Assembly (NCBI RefSeq): GCF_022317005.1
Contig: NZ_CP081006.1
Location: 2,852,001 to 2,916,000, forward strand
From: Mycobacterium sp. IDR2000157661
GTDB lineage: Bacteria > Actinomycetota > Actinomycetes > Mycobacteriales > Mycobacteriaceae
Length of the DNA stretch: 64,000 bases
Reading direction: 5' to 3'
Shown: in pieces, positions 36,449 to 46,828 of the stretch
Layout: every line of letters begins with the position of its first letter
Position numbering within the stretch: position 1 is the stretch's first letter
Position numbers and translations under genes: made by a program
The notes under the pieces: generated by a model
What the model was told of the DNA's origin: nothing
Database searches by the model: none
What the model saw: the letters and a program-made list of their open reading frames with translations, nothing else

Positions 36449-37984
36449 ATGGAGGCCGACTACGTCGTCGTGGGAACAGGCTCCGCCGGATCGGTGGTGG
36501 CGGCCAAGCTCAGCGCGGACCCGTCTGTGGCCGTGGTGGCGCTCGAAGCGGGTCCGCGCGACAAGAACATGTACATCCACATCCCCGCCGGGTTTCAGAA
36601 GCTGTTCCGCAGCGAGGTCGACTGGGACTATTTGACGGAGCCCCAGAAGGAACTCGACGGCCGCGAGATCTACTGGCCGCGCGGCAAGATGGTCGGCGGC
36701 TCGTCGTCGATGAACGCGATGATGTGGGTTCGTGGCTTCGCAGCCGACTACGACGAATGGGGCGAGGCGGCCGGCGAGCAGTGGAGTTACGCGCACCTCG
36801 AGCCGTACCTGCAGCGCATCGAGGGCGGACCGCTGTCGATCACCCGTCAGCGCAGCCCGCGCAGCTCTACGGCGGCGTGGCTGGCTGCCGCCCAGGAGTG
36901 TGGTTACCGGGTCGAAAAGCCCAACCAGGCGGCGCCGGAGGGGTTTTGCGAGACGCTCGTGACGCAGCGCCGCGGCGCCAGGTGGAGTGCCGCCGATGCC
37001 TACCTCAAGCCGGCGCTCAAGCGCCGCAACCTCACCCTGGAGACCGAGGCGCTGGCCACGAGGGTGGTCTTCGACGGCCGCCGCGCCGTCGGCGTCGAGA
37101 TCGAGCAGGGCGGGTCGCGGCGCGTCATCAAAGCCCGCCGTGAAGTCGTGCTCTGCGGCGGTGCGATCAACAGCCCGCAGCTGTTGATGCTCTCGGGAAT
37201 CGGCGATCGGGAGCGGCTGGCCGAGCACGGCATCGAGGTGGTGGCGCACGCACCGGGCGTCGGGTCGAACCTGCTGGACCACCTCATCGCCGCGCTCGGC
37301 TTCGACATCCCGAATGATTCGCTTTTCGGCGCCGAGAAGCCGCTGCAGCTGCTGAACTACTTCTTGCGCCGTCGCGGCATGCTGACCTCCAACGTGGGGG
37401 AGGCCTACGGCTTCGTTCGCAGCCGTGACGACCTGGCGCTGCCCGACCTCGAGCTGATCTTCGCGCCCGCGCCGTTCTTCGACGAGGGTGTCGGCGATCC
37501 CCATGACACGCACGCTGTCGTGCTGGGCACCATCCTGCTCAAGCCGCGCAGCAGCGGCAGCATCGAATTGCGCTCGGCGAACCCGAGAGACAAGCCGGTC
37601 ATCGATCCGCGCTACCTTTCCGACCCCGAGGGCGTCGATCGTGCCGCGATGATGGCCGGGTTGCGCATGTGCGCGACGATCTCGCAGGCGCCCGCGCTGA
37701 ACGGGGTCATCGGACGGATCGCCCGGCCTCGCGAGGCCACCTCACTCGACGACGAGACCCTCGAGCAGGCGCTGACCTACGTGTCGCACACGCTCTACCA
37801 TCCGGTCGGCACCTGCCGCATGGGTCGCGACGACGCCAGCGTGGTCGATCCGCAACTGCGCGTGCGCGGGGTCGACGGGTTGCGGGTGGCCGACGCCTCG
37901 GTGATGCCGGCGATCATCCGCGGGCACACCCACGCACCGAGCGTGCTGATCGGCGAGAAGGCCGCCGACCTCATCGCCACCTGA
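36449..37984 (+). CDS. GMC-family FAD oxidoreductase (choline/alcohol dehydrogenase-like)
   Basis: 511 residues. The N-terminal dinucleotide fold is YVVVGTGSAGSVVAAKLS. The GMC signature 1 region is KMVGGSSSMNAMMWVRG, and signature 2 is GGAINSPQLLMLSGIG. The catalytic His lies in TLYHPVGTCRMG, and the second active-site region is RGHTHAPSVLIGEKAADLI. It oxidises a primary alcohol or choline-like substrate with FAD. Rv1279 has the same place between SbcC and the opp genes. The sequence alone does not identify the substrate. Confidence 0.9.
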   Translation: MEADYVVVGTGSAGSVVAAKLSADPSVAVVALEAGPRDKNMYIHIPAGFQKLFRSEVDWDYLTEPQKELDGREIYWPRGKMVGGSSSMNAMMWVRGFAADYDEWGEAAGEQWSYAHLEPYLQRIEGGPLSITRQRSPRSSTAAWLAAAQECGYRVEKPNQAAPEGFCETLVTQRRGARWSAADAYLKPALKRRNLTLETEALATRVVFDGRRAVGVEIEQGGSRRVIKARREVVLCGGAINSPQLLMLSGIGDRERLAEHGIEVVAHAPGVGSNLLDHLIAALGFDIPNDSLFGAEKPLQLLNYFLRRRGMLTSNVGEAYGFVRSRDDLALPDLELIFAPAPFFDEGVGDPHDTHAVVLGTILLKPRSSGSIELRSANPRDKPVIDPRYLSDPEGVDRAAMMAGLRMCATISQAPALNGVIGRIARPREATSLDDETLEQALTYVSHTLYHPVGTCRMGRDDASVVDPQLRVRGVDGLRVADASVMPAIIRGHTHAPSVLIGEKAADLIAT

Positions 37985-37986
37985 GC

Positions 37987-38002
37987 CGGGCGATCGTGCC
38001 CG
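37987..38002. terminator. Weak hairpin between convergent genes
   Basis: CGGGC and GCCCG with a 6-nt loop lie 3 bp after the GMC gene stop and before the convergent acyltransferase gene's stop. The stem is only 5 bp, so this is a weak candidate. Confidence 0.2.
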
Positions 38003-38015
38003 CATGCCGACCCGG

Positions 38016-39380
38016 TCAGTGGGCCAGCGCGAGCACCTCGTCGAAACCCTCGACCAGACAGTCGTGGAAGATCTCGAAATCCGGTATCGCCCCAGCGTCG
38101 GCGTTCACGCCGAAATGGCAGGTGTCGACATAGGTCAGCAGCGTCACGTTCACCGCGGCGCCGATCGTCGGACCGAACGCATACTGGGCGCTGACCGGTG
38201 CGCCGCCCAGATACACCGGCACCGGGATGCCCGGCACGTCGCTGGCGACGAAGTCCACGTGTCGCAGGATCGACCCGATATACCAGCGCGGCATCAGGTT
38301 CAGCACCCCGGCGATCATCTGGGTGTACGGCAGCGAACGTTCGTGCCGCACCTGCCTTGCGTGCCGGTGAATCTCGCGGATCCGCTGCGCGGGGTCGGCG
38401 ATGCCGGCAGGCACGTCGAACCGCATCAGGGTGATCCGGTTGCCGCCCATCTCGTCGGTCTCGGTGCGCAGGCTGATCGGCATCGACAGATGCACATCGC
38501 CGAGTTCGATGCCGTGCTTCTCGTGGTAGCGGCGCAGCCCACCGGTGACCCCGGCGACGAACGCGTCGTTGAGCGCGCCGTCGCACCGGTGGGCCGCGTC
38601 GCGAAGCCGGGCCAGGGAGACATCGTGAACGGCGAGGCGGCGCACCAGGCTGCGTTCGGCCATCAGCGGCGAACCGGTGCGGTTGACCGGACGCACGGTG
38701 CGGTACACCGACGCAGCGGTGGCGGTCGCGGCGTTGGCGGCCGCGATCGGATGGCGAATCCCGTTGTACAGCAAGCCGGGTGCCGCTTTGGCGGCCGCGG
38801 TGAGTGAGGTTCCGGCCAGCTGGGCGTCGTAGCGCAACACGTCGGCATAACCACTGAGCAACGGCCGGTCCGTGGCGTGAGGCTCGGTCGGCAGGATGGC
38901 CGCGTGGCCCGCGTCGCGCTCGAGGTCGAATAGGGTCATGCCGATCTGGACGCCGCCGACGCCGTCGGTCAGGGCGTGGTGGAACCTGCACAGCAGGGCT
39001 GCCCTGCCGTCGGCGAGGCCGTCGATCAGCGTGGCCTCCCACAGTGGGCGGGCGCGGTCGAAGTCGGCCATCTCCGCCAGCCGGGCCATCTCGAGCACCG
39101 TGTCCGGCCCGCCGGGCGCCGGAGCGGTGACGCGGCGGAGGTGGAAGTCGAGGTCGAAGTCGGGGGCCGTCTCCCACCGCGGCGGGGCGGGCGGAGGTGA
39201 GGGCACCACCCGCTGCCGGAACATCGGTAGCCGGCGGCTGACCAGGTCGAGGCGGTTGCGGACCACATCCCAGTCGGGCACCTCGTCGAGCATGATCGTC
39301 GTCACGACGGTCGACCGCAGGCGTGGATCGCTTTCCATCGCCCAGGTGAAGGCGTCCGTATTGCGCATGAAATCGGTCAT
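38016..39380 (-). CDS. Wax ester synthase/diacylglycerol acyltransferase (WS/DGAT)
   Basis: 454 residues. The acyltransferase active-site motif HHxxxDG appears as RFHHALTDGVGGVQIG (about residues 133-148). The C-terminal domain has MPISLRTETDEMGGNRITLM and the SDVPGIPVPVYLGG motif. These enzymes join fatty acyl-CoA to diacylglycerol or fatty alcohol to make storage lipid at the membrane. Mycobacteria carry many copies; I do not recall one at this position in M. tuberculosis. It is flanked by a 170-bp gap to the divergent hydrolase gene. Confidence 0.9.
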   Translation of the reverse strand: MTDFMRNTDAFTWAMESDPRLRSTVVTTIMLDEVPDWDVVRNRLDLVSRRLPMFRQRVVPSPPPAPPRWETAPDFDLDFHLRRVTAPAPGGPDTVLEMARLAEMADFDRARPLWEATLIDGLADGRAALLCRFHHALTDGVGGVQIGMTLFDLERDAGHAAILPTEPHATDRPLLSGYADVLRYDAQLAGTSLTAAAKAAPGLLYNGIRHPIAAANAATATAASVYRTVRPVNRTGSPLMAERSLVRRLAVHDVSLARLRDAAHRCDGALNDAFVAGVTGGLRRYHEKHGIELGDVHLSMPISLRTETDEMGGNRITLMRFDVPAGIADPAQRIREIHRHARQVRHERSLPYTQMIAGVLNLMPRWYIGSILRHVDFVASDVPGIPVPVYLGGAPVSAQYAFGPTIGAAVNVTLLTYVDTCHFGVNADAGAIPDFEIFHDCLVEGFDEVLALAH

Positions 39381-39550
39381 TGTCTACTCCCGCCCACACG
39401 CTACGACCGCGTTCGACACCAAGTCATCCCCTTGTCCGAGTTGAGGACTTTCTACCCTCGCAACACCTTCCAACGTCACAGGCACTTCCGGGCGAAGAAG
39501 GCGCCGCTGCGACGATCCGACAGCCCCACATCCTTGCGGCGCGGGGCACA

Positions 39551-40816
39551 ATGAAGTCGATGACCATGAGCGCCAAGCGTCGGCGAGCGCACGACAGGCT
39601 CGCGGCGCTGCCCGGTGTACGCCCGGTCCGCAGGCCGGTGTGTCCGGGGTCGGACGAGCAGTTCGATCTCTACTACGTGCGCACCGGTCGCAAGTCGGCC
39701 CGTCCGCTGGTGCTCATTCCCGGCGGGCCCGGCGCCGCGTCGGTCGCGCTGTACCGGGGGTTTCGCCGCCGCGCCGCCGCCGCCGGCCTCGATGTGATCA
39801 TGGTCGAGCACCGCGGGGTGGGGATGTCGCGCCACCGCGACGACGGTGCCGACCTGCCGCCTGACGCGATGACGATGGACCAGGTGGTCGACGACGTCGC
39901 CGCGGTGCTCGACGATGCCTCGGTGCACAAAGCGGTGATCTACGGCACCTCCTACGGCAGCTATGTCGCCGCCGGGGTCGGGGTGCGTCACCCCGACCTG
40001 GTGCACGCGATGGTCCTGGACTCCCCGTTGCTGTCGGCCGACGACATCGACGCGGTGCGCCAGGCGACCCGCCGTTCGCTGTGGGACGGCGCCGATGCCG
40101 AGACCGCACAGATCGCGCCCACGATGCGCCGCCTCGTCGGCGACGATGTGCTGACGCCCGCCGCCACCCAACTGGCGATGGCGGTGTACGGGTTCGCCGG
40201 ACCGGCGGTCCTGCGGCGCCAGCTCGACCTCCTGGCGGGCGGCCGCCACTGGCTGTGGTCGGCGATGGACCGGCTGTCGCGGTTCGTGCTCGAACGCAAG
40301 GCGCCCTACCGGCACGAGCCGGACCTGGTGAACCGGATCGCCTACCGCGAGCTCAACTACGCCGCCGATCCTGACGGCAAGCCTCTGGACCCGGCCGCGG
40401 CGTATCGGGAATCCGATTCCGAGACAATCGCATTCGAGACCGAGCCCTACGATCTGGTCGCCCAGATGCCCCGGTTCAGCTGGCCGACGGTGGTCGTGTC
40501 GGGCGGCCGCGACCTCATCACGCCGCCGACCGTCGCGCGGCGGATCGCCTCGCTCATCGGCGATGCCGTCCTGGTCGAGCTGCCGACCGCCGGCCACAGC
40601 ATCGTCGACCTTCGCGAGCGGGCGGCGCTGGCCGTCGTGCAAGCGGTCTACGAAGGCACCGCGGCGCAACTGCCGGAGCGATCCGCCGAACTGGATTCCC
40701 GACCGGCGGGACTGGCGGTACGCACGTTGATCGGGGTGCTTCAGGCCGCCGCGACCCTCGAAGCGCTTGTGCCGGCTGCGGTTCCGCGCGCAGTCAACCG
40801 GGTCACGGCTTCATGA
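39551..40816 (+). CDS. Alpha/beta-hydrolase, proline iminopeptidase-like
   Basis: 421 residues from ATG 39551. The oxyanion region is LIPGGPGAASVALY, matching the HGGPG motif of prolyl aminopeptidases. The nucleophile elbow is VIYGTSYGSYVAAG (Ser), the acid is in SGGRDLITPP and the His in PTAGHSIVDL. A helical cap lies between. No signal peptide, so it is cytoplasmic. It may act on peptides, which would fit the neighbouring oligopeptide importer, but this is inference. It overlaps the end of convergent oppA by 14 bp. Confidence 0.82.
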   Translation: MKSMTMSAKRRRAHDRLAALPGVRPVRRPVCPGSDEQFDLYYVRTGRKSARPLVLIPGGPGAASVALYRGFRRRAAAAGLDVIMVEHRGVGMSRHRDDGADLPPDAMTMDQVVDDVAAVLDDASVHKAVIYGTSYGSYVAAGVGVRHPDLVHAMVLDSPLLSADDIDAVRQATRRSLWDGADAETAQIAPTMRRLVGDDVLTPAATQLAMAVYGFAGPAVLRRQLDLLAGGRHWLWSAMDRLSRFVLERKAPYRHEPDLVNRIAYRELNYAADPDGKPLDPAAAYRESDSETIAFETEPYDLVAQMPRFSWPTVVVSGGRDLITPPTVARRIASLIGDAVLVELPTAGHSIVDLRERAALAVVQAVYEGTAAQLPERSAELDSRPAGLAVRTLIGVLQAAATLEALVPAAVPRAVNRVTAS

Positions 40817-42485
40817 ATCCGATCTTTGTGTAGTCGGGATCGGCGAGGCCGAACGCACCGAAGTTCGCCAGATTGGTTCGCGCGGCGATGTTTCCGGTCG
40901 ATTGCGTCAGCGGCAGGCTGAACACCTCCTCGAACAGCAACTTGTCCAGCTCGTTGGCCAGTTGGCGGGCCTTGACGGGATCGAGTTCGCTGACCGTTTC
41001 CTCGATCTTCGCGTCGATCTGCGGGGTGCTGATCTTGCCGAAGTTGCTCTCGGCGCCGGTGCGGTAGATCTGAGTCAGGCTCGCCAACGGGAATGCGTCT
41101 CCACTCCAGGCGAATTGAGCGATGTCGAAGTTGCCGACGGTGACGAAGTCGGTGAAGAAGCCGGCGGCGGGCCGGATGTCGAGTTCGAGCTTCACTCCGA
41201 TCTGGGCCAGGTTGTTCTGCGCGATCTGCCCGTACTGGCGGGTGCCGATCGAGTCGAACAACACGTCGCGGATCACCAGTTGGCGGCCGTCCTTCTCGCG
41301 GAACTGCCCGTTGAGTCGCCAGCCGAGTGCGTCGAGTTCCTGTCGGGCCTTGTCCGGGTCGAAGGCGACGACACCGCTGTTGTCCTGGTAGCCCTCCTGA
41401 CCCGCGACATAGATGTGGTTGTTCAGCGGCTCCGGGTTGTCGGCGAGCCCGCGCTGTGTCACCTCGGCGATGGTCTTGCGGTCGATGCCCTTGGCTATCG
41501 CGCGCCGCAGCGCGGGGTCGGCCAGGATCGAACCCGGCGCACCGTTGAAGGTGAAGTGGTACCACGCCAGCCCGGGAGCACGCCGGACGCTGACGCCCTG
41601 GGTGCGCCGCGCGATCTCCATCTCGTCGAGAGTCGCCAGGCCGGTGGCGTCGATCGTGTTGTTCTGCAGCGCAGGGATCCGCGCGGCGTCATCGAGCACC
41701 AGGTAGGTGACGGTGTCCAGCACCGGCGGGGTGGCCCACCACTTCGGGTTGCGGGTCAACGTGATTCGCTTGGCGCCGCGGTCCAGGTTCGAGATGATGA
41801 ACGGGCCTGCCGACGGGCCGGGACCGCTCAGCTGGGCCCTGTTGAACGCCTCCGGGGTCGCCGTCGAACTCTTGGGCAGCAGCACGGAGCTGCCGGCGAA
41901 CATGCCCTGCCAATCGGCCCACGGCTGGGCGAAGGTGATGACGGCCTGGCGGTCGTCGACTCCGCGTTCGACCTTCTCGACCCGGTCGCTGCCGTTGGTG
42001 GCGGCGATGGCGAACGCCTCGTCCGTGCCGCTGGTCGCGTTGATCTGCGACTGGATGTCCTCCCAGGTGATCGGCGTGCCGTCGCTCCACACCGCGTCGG
42101 GATTGATGGTGTACGTCACCACCTGCGGGTCGGTGCTGGTGAGTTCGACGTCGGTGAAGAAGTCGGTGTTGACGGAGGCCGAGCCGTCGGCGGCGATCCG
42201 GAACGCGCGCGGCATCGTCGAGCGCATCAACGCGCCCACGTCACCGGTGTTGCCGTCGATGTGCAGCGAGTTGAAGTTCGGCGGGAAGTCGTTGAGCGCC
42301 AGCCGCAGATTGCCGCCCTGCTGCAGCTCATCGACGGGTTGGGGGTTGATGTCGTTGGTCGTGCCGACCTCGGCGGAGCCACCGGCCGACGGGACTTCGT
42401 CGTTGCCACCGGAGCAAGCGGTCAGGGTCAGCGCGGCGATGACAGTTGCCAGCCCCAGGGCCCGAGCCAAGCGTCGAATCTCCAT
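40803..42485 (-). CDS. oppA: Oligopeptide-binding lipoprotein OppA
   Basis: 560 residues. The signal peptide ends in the lipobox LTLTAC (Cys near residue 24), so the protein is anchored outside the membrane. The solute-binding family 5 signature region is QGGNLRLALNDFPPNFNSLH, and the rest is a normal-length type II peptide-binding protein. It captures oligopeptides for the OppBCD permease encoded upstream on the same strand. Last gene of the oppBCDA operon, 11 bp after oppD, in the order of Rv1283c-Rv1280c. Confidence 0.92.
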   Translation of the reverse strand: MEIRRLARALGLATVIAALTLTACSGGNDEVPSAGGSAEVGTTNDINPQPVDELQQGGNLRLALNDFPPNFNSLHIDGNTGDVGALMRSTMPRAFRIAADGSASVNTDFFTDVELTSTDPQVVTYTINPDAVWSDGTPITWEDIQSQINATSGTDEAFAIAATNGSDRVEKVERGVDDRQAVITFAQPWADWQGMFAGSSVLLPKSSTATPEAFNRAQLSGPGPSAGPFIISNLDRGAKRITLTRNPKWWATPPVLDTVTYLVLDDAARIPALQNNTIDATGLATLDEMEIARRTQGVSVRRAPGLAWYHFTFNGAPGSILADPALRRAIAKGIDRKTIAEVTQRGLADNPEPLNNHIYVAGQEGYQDNSGVVAFDPDKARQELDALGWRLNGQFREKDGRQLVIRDVLFDSIGTRQYGQIAQNNLAQIGVKLELDIRPAAGFFTDFVTVGNFDIAQFAWSGDAFPLASLTQIYRTGAESNFGKISTPQIDAKIEETVSELDPVKARQLANELDKLLFEEVFSLPLTQSTGNIAARTNLANFGAFGLADPDYTKIGFMKP

Positions 42486-42496
42486 GCGATCCGACT

Positions 42497-44335
42497 CTAG
42501 CGGCGATTCACCTCGGGCTGCGGAACCGCGGCGAGCAACCGCTTGGTGTAGTCGTGCCGCGGATCGGTGAACACCTGGTCACCGTCACCCTGTTCGACGA
42601 TGACGCCCTGGTACATCACCGCGACCCGGTGGGCCAGGTGCTTGACCACCGACAGGTCGTGCGACACGAACAGATACGACAACCCGAAGCGCTGCTGAAG
42701 GTCGAGCAGCAGATTGATGATGCCGGCCTGGATCGACACGTCGAGGGCCGACACCGGCTCATCGAGCGCGAGGATCTTCGGCTGCAGCGCCAACGCCCGC
42801 GCGATGCCGATGCGCTGCTTCTGCCCGCCGGAGAACTCGGCCGGATAGCGGGCGGCATCGGCTCGCCCCAGGCCGACGGTCTCCAGCAGCTCGGCGACGC
42901 GGTCCTGGATGCGGGCCTTGTCGACACCGCCGGCCTGCAGCGGTTCTGCCAGCACGTCGAACACCGGTAGTCGTGGGTCCAGCGAGGCCACCGGATCCTG
43001 GAACACCACCTGCACGTCGCCGCGCAGCTCCCGACGGCCCCGACGGTCCAGCGTCGCGACGTCCCGGTCGAGTACCTCGATGGACCCCGACTGCGGCGCC
43101 GTCAGCTGCAGAATCTCGTGCAGCGTCGTCGACTTGCCCGACCCGGACTCCCCGACGATGCCGAGCGTGCGGCCCTGCTGCAGCTCGAAGCTGACACCGT
43201 CGACCGCACGCACCTCGCCGACCTGGCGGCGGATGACCACACCCTTGGTGAGCGGATAAGTCTTGGCCAGATCACGCACCCGCAGCACCACCGGCGCATC
43301 GGAGGTGTCGGGCGCCTCGGGTGCGCTGGTGGACACGCCGTAGATGTCGGCGGCGCTGCGTCCGACCACCTGTTCGGTCCGGATACAGGCGGCGCGGTGC
43401 TCGGCGGATCCCATGGGCAGCAGTTCCGGCTCGGCGGCACGGCACTCGTCGATCGCCAGCGGGCAACGCGGCGCAAAGGGGCACCCCTGCGGCAGGGCGG
43501 CCATGACGGGTGGAGCGCCGGGGATCGGCACCAGCCGCGCACCCTGCGGCGCGTCGAGACGCGGGACCGAGCCGAGCAGGCCGACGGTGTAGGGCATGCG
43601 ACGGTCGCGGTAGAGCGTGTCGACCGTCGCGACCTCGACGGCCCGTCCGGCGTACATCACCAGCGCGCGGTCGGCGAACTCGGCGACCACCCCGAGATCG
43701 TGGGTGATGATCAGCACACCCGCGCCGGTCACCTCCCGGGCCGTCTCGAGCACCTCGAGGATCTGCGCCTGAACCGTGACGTCCAGCGCGGTCGTCGGCT
43801 CGTCGCAGATCAACAGGTCCGGGTCGTTGGCGATCGCGATCGCGATCACCACGCGCTGGCGTTCCCCGCCGGACAACTCGTGCGGGAAGGAGCGCGCGCG
43901 CCGGTCCGGCTGGGCGATGCCGACGAGTTCGAGCAATTCGACCGCCCGCGCCCTGGCCGCCTGCTTGCCGACGTCGCGCTGGTGGGTCCGGATCGCCTCG
44001 GCGATCTGGTCACCGACGGTGTACACAGGGGTCAGCGCCGACATCGGGTCCTGGAAGACCGTGCCGATCGCCTTGCCTCGGATCGTCGACATGTGCTTGT
44101 CCGACCGGCCGATCAATTCGTCACCGTGCAGCCGGATCGAGCCGGACACCTCGGCGTACCCGGGCAGCAGCCCGACGACGGCCATCGCGCTGGCCGACTT
44201 GCCCGCGCCCGACTCACCGACCAGTGCGACGACTTCACCCTTGTCGACATGGAAGTCCAAGCCGCGCACCGCGTTCACCGGGGCCGCATCGGTCGGGAAC
44301 GCGACGCTGAGGTCGCGGACCTGCAGCAGGCTCAC
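42497..44335 (-). CDS. oppD: Oligopeptide ABC importer ATPase, two fused domains (OppD/DppDF)
   Basis: 612 residues with two ABC ATPase domains in one chain. Domain 1: Walker [10 protein letters not shown], signature LSGGERQR, Walker [13 protein letters not shown]. After it is the OppD C-terminal region with [16 protein letters not shown], a Cys-rich motif seen in peptide-importer ATPases and linked to an iron-sulfur site. Domain 2: Walker [10 protein letters not shown], signature FSGGQKQR, Walker [13 protein letters not shown]. It replaces the separate OppD and OppF of other bacteria. ATGA overlap with oppC. Confidence 0.93.
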   Translation of the reverse strand: MSLLQVRDLSVAFPTDAAPVNAVRGLDFHVDKGEVVALVGESGAGKSASAMAVVGLLPGYAEVSGSIRLHGDELIGRSDKHMSTIRGKAIGTVFQDPMSALTPVYTVGDQIAEAIRTHQRDVGKQAARARAVELLELVGIAQPDRRARSFPHELSGGERQRVVIAIAIANDPDLLICDEPTTALDVTVQAQILEVLETAREVTGAGVLIITHDLGVVAEFADRALVMYAGRAVEVATVDTLYRDRRMPYTVGLLGSVPRLDAPQGARLVPIPGAPPVMAALPQGCPFAPRCPLAIDECRAAEPELLPMGSAEHRAACIRTEQVVGRSAADIYGVSTSAPEAPDTSDAPVVLRVRDLAKTYPLTKGVVIRRQVGEVRAVDGVSFELQQGRTLGIVGESGSGKSTTLHEILQLTAPQSGSIEVLDRDVATLDRRGRRELRGDVQVVFQDPVASLDPRLPVFDVLAEPLQAGGVDKARIQDRVAELLETVGLGRADAARYPAEFSGGQKQRIGIARALALQPKILALDEPVSALDVSIQAGIINLLLDLQQRFGLSYLFVSHDLSVVKHLAHRVAVMYQGVIVEQGDGDQVFTDPRHDYTKRLLAAVPQPEVNRR

Positions 44336-45243
44336 CGCTTCGCCCCACGGCCGCGCAGCTGCTGCGAATTCGGGTCGAGGGCGTCACGCAAACCGTCACC
44401 GATGAGGTTGGCGCACAGGATGATCAGCACCAGAACCCCGGCCGGGAACAAGAACAGCCAGGGAAACGTCGTCGCCGATTTCGTGCCGTCGGCGATCAGC
44501 GTGCCCAGCGACACGTCGGGCGGCTGGATACCGAATCCCAAGAAGCTCAGCCCGGTTTCGGCGAGCACGGCGACACCGACGTTGAGCGCGGTGTCGATGA
44601 TGATGAGCGACGCGACGTTCGGCAGGATGTGGCGGGTGATGATGCGCCAATCTCGCACGCCCATATAGCGTGCGGCGGCGACGAATTCGCGATCGCGCAG
44701 CCCCATCGTCATGCTGCGCACCATCCGGGAGCTGATCATCCAGCTGAACAGCGACAGCAGCACGATCATCCAGACGATGTCGCCCTTGGTGCGCTGCACC
44801 ACCATCAGGATGAGCAGGAGGGACGGCACCACGAGCATCAGGTCGACGAACCACATCAGCACGGGGTCGCGCCACCCGCGGAAGTAACCCGAGATCGTCC
44901 CGACCGTCGCCGCGATGAGCGTTGCCAGGAACGCCACGCACACGCCGATCAGCATGGACTTCTGCATGCCACGCAACGTCAACGCCAGTACATCCTGGCC
45001 GAGAGCGTTGGTGCCGAACCAGTGGTCGGCGCTGGGCGGCTGTTGGAGCGCGTAGAAGTCCAGATCGCTGTAGCCGTAGGGCAGCAGCGGTGGCAATGCA
45101 TAGCAGCCGACGAACATCGCGACGAGCAGCACGAGTGAGATCACCGCCGGCTTGTTGCGCAGGAAGCGGCGCAGCACCAGGGTCCGGCGCGACGCGAAGT
45201 CGGGGAGGTCGGTGGTCGCCTCGGCGGCGGTGGGTGCGGTCAT
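44332..45243 (-). CDS. oppC: Oligopeptide ABC importer permease OppC
   Basis: 303 residues from ATG 45243, with ATGA overlaps at both ends. Six helices, with an N-terminal cytoplasmic stretch ([19 protein letters not shown]) typical of OppC. The EAA loop, which docks the ATPase, is [20 protein letters not shown]. The protein ends in [18 protein letters not shown] residues ([18 protein letters not shown]). It forms the membrane channel with OppB. Confidence 0.92.
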   Translation of the reverse strand: MTAPTAAEATTDLPDFASRRTLVLRRFLRNKPAVISLVLLVAMFVGCYALPPLLPYGYSDLDFYALQQPPSADHWFGTNALGQDVLALTLRGMQKSMLIGVCVAFLATLIAATVGTISGYFRGWRDPVLMWFVDLMLVVPSLLLILMVVQRTKGDIVWMIVLLSLFSWMISSRMVRSMTMGLRDREFVAAARYMGVRDWRIITRHILPNVASLIIIDTALNVGVAVLAETGLSFLGFGIQPPDVSLGTLIADGTKSATTFPWLFLFPAGVLVLIILCANLIGDGLRDALDPNSQQLRGRGAKR

Positions 45244-46217
45244 GACACCCGAAGCCTCGGGTCGAGGCCGGCTGCGATCACGTCGGACAGCAGCCCGGCC
45301 AGCAGCACCACCACGGCGGAGAACAACGTAATCGCCACGACGATGTTGATGTCCTGGTTCAGCGCGCCCTGCACGGCCCATTCGCCGATGCCGTGCCAGC
45401 CGAAGATCTTCTCGACGAACAGCGCGCCGGTCACCAGGCCGGCGATGCTGTAGGCGAACAGCGTCGCCATGGGAATCAGCGCCGTACGAAGCCCGTGCTT
45501 GAACAGCGCCTGCCTGCGGGTCAGCCCCTTGGCCCTGGCGGTGCGGATGAAGTCCTGGCCGAGCACATCGAGCATGGCGTTGCGCTGATAGCGGCTGTAT
45601 ATCGCGATCGAGCCGATGGCCAGGGTGATGGACGGCAGCACCAGATGCTGGAGGCGGTCGACGATCTGGTTCCACGTGCCCTCCACCGGATCCGGTGAGG
45701 TCTCGCCGATGTACTCGAACACCTGCGTGCCCAGCGAGGAGTTGACCCGGTTGGCTCCGAGGATCAGCAGACTGGCCATCACGAACGTCGGGGTGCTGAT
45801 GGCCAGCAGGGACAGGATCGTGATCGTGCGGTCGCTGAGCCGATACTGCCGGATCGCGCTCCACGCACCGGCCACCACGCCGACGACCGTCCCCACCACC
45901 GATCCGATGAGCAACAGCCGCAGGCTCACCCCGATGCGGCGCCACAGCTCATCGGACACCGGCTGCCCACCCACGGTGACGCCGAAGTCGCCCTGCGCGA
46001 CCCCGGCGACCCAGCCGACGTACTGCTCGAGGACCGGCTTGTCCAGCCCCAGTTCGACCCGTTTGGCGTCGATGACCTGCTGAGGCGGTCGCGGGTTGCG
46101 CGACTGCAGCGACTCCAGCGGGTCGAACTGCCAGGAGGCCAGCAGGAACACCAGGAACGAGGCCAGTGCCAACAGGACGAGGTAGTTGAGCAGCCGGCGG
46201 GCCAGATACCGCGTCAT
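45240..46217 (-). CDS. oppB: Oligopeptide ABC importer permease OppB
   Basis: 325 residues from ATG 46217 (MTRYLARRLLNYLVLL); the in-frame extension to 46244 lacks family support. Six helices with the large outer loop after helix 1 (QVIDAKRVELGLDKPVLEQY). The EAA loop is DFIRTARAKGLTRRQALFKH. First gene of the oppBCDA operon; oppC follows in ATGA overlap. The 266 bp upstream to the divergent small gene presumably hold its promoter. Confidence 0.92.
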   Translation of the reverse strand: MTRYLARRLLNYLVLLALASFLVFLLASWQFDPLESLQSRNPRPPQQVIDAKRVELGLDKPVLEQYVGWVAGVAQGDFGVTVGGQPVSDELWRRIGVSLRLLLIGSVVGTVVGVVAGAWSAIRQYRLSDRTITILSLLAISTPTFVMASLLILGANRVNSSLGTQVFEYIGETSPDPVEGTWNQIVDRLQHLVLPSITLAIGSIAIYSRYQRNAMLDVLGQDFIRTARAKGLTRRQALFKHGLRTALIPMATLFAYSIAGLVTGALFVEKIFGWHGIGEWAVQGALNQDINIVVAITLFSAVVVLLAGLLSDVIAAGLDPRLRVS

Positions 46218-46483
46218 GCGGTGGGTCCGTCCGGCAGCGCGCACGCGAGGAGCAGGACGGCCAACGGCATGCGCACAGGTTAAGAGATGGCGGCGGCGCG
46301 GGGCGTGATGCGGCTGCGCGACGTGGCCGACGGACGAGGTGGGAGCCGCAAAGTAATCGTTTCGTTATCTACCGCTGCGGTTATCCGTGTGGGGTGCGGG
46401 AGTCGACGACGACTTCCGATGCGCTTTTCGATGGGCCGCGACGCTGGCTGGTCGAGGTCCCCGGAGACCAAGGAGTGGTCAGG

Positions 46484-46741
46484 GTGAATGCGAAGCAGAT
46501 CAAGATGTTCTCCGCGACGATCGGCGCGGGCGCGCTGCTCGGCATGGGCGCGGTCGCCGTCACCGTCGGCACCAGCTCGGCGCAGGAGGTCGAACCGCTG
46601 CCACCGGGCCCGGTGACGACGTCCGAGATCACCACCGGTGAGACGGTCACCGAGACGGTCGCCCCCGAGGCGCCGGAGTCGCCGGCCGCGACGCCGCCGA
46701 TCACGACACCGCCGTCGACCATCGCCACCGTCACGCCGTAG
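46484..46741 (+). CDS. Small exported Thr/Pro-rich protein, function unknown
   Basis: 85 residues from GTG 46484, with an excellent ribosome site (AAGGAG, 8-nt spacing). The N-terminus VNAKQIKMFSATIGAGALLG then MGAVAVTVGTSSAQE reads as a signal peptide or anchor. The rest is Thr/Pro/Glu-rich low-complexity sequence (SEITTGETVTETVAPEAPES then PAATPPITTPP), typical of mycobacterial envelope proteins. It lies 87 bp upstream of the two-component pair, so it may be a target of it. No family is recognised. Confidence 0.65.
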   Translation: MNAKQIKMFSATIGAGALLGMGAVAVTVGTSSAQEVEPLPPGPVTTSEITTGETVTETVAPEAPESPAATPPITTPPSTIATVTP

Positions 46742-46763
46742 TCGCTCAGAGCCCACCGCGGCA

Positions 46764-46790
46764 CCTTTCACAGCGGGCGCACAGGAAAGG
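46764..46790 (+). promoter_or_regulatory. Candidate response-regulator site upstream of tcrX
   Basis: CCTTTC (46764-46769) and GAAAGG (46785-46790) form an inverted repeat with a 15-bp spacer, just upstream of the position expected for the tcrX -35. This is a possible autoregulatory site and is inference only. Confidence 0.3.
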
Positions 46791-46816
46791 CTCAGCCGTG
46801 GCCAATGCCGGCCGCC

Positions 46817-46822
46817 GATAAT
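46817..46822 (+). promoter_or_regulatory. -10 hexamer, probable leaderless promoter of tcrX
   Basis: GATAAT ends 6 nt before ATG 46829, favouring that start over ATG 46805. Confidence 0.5.
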
Positions 46823-46828
46823 GGGCCC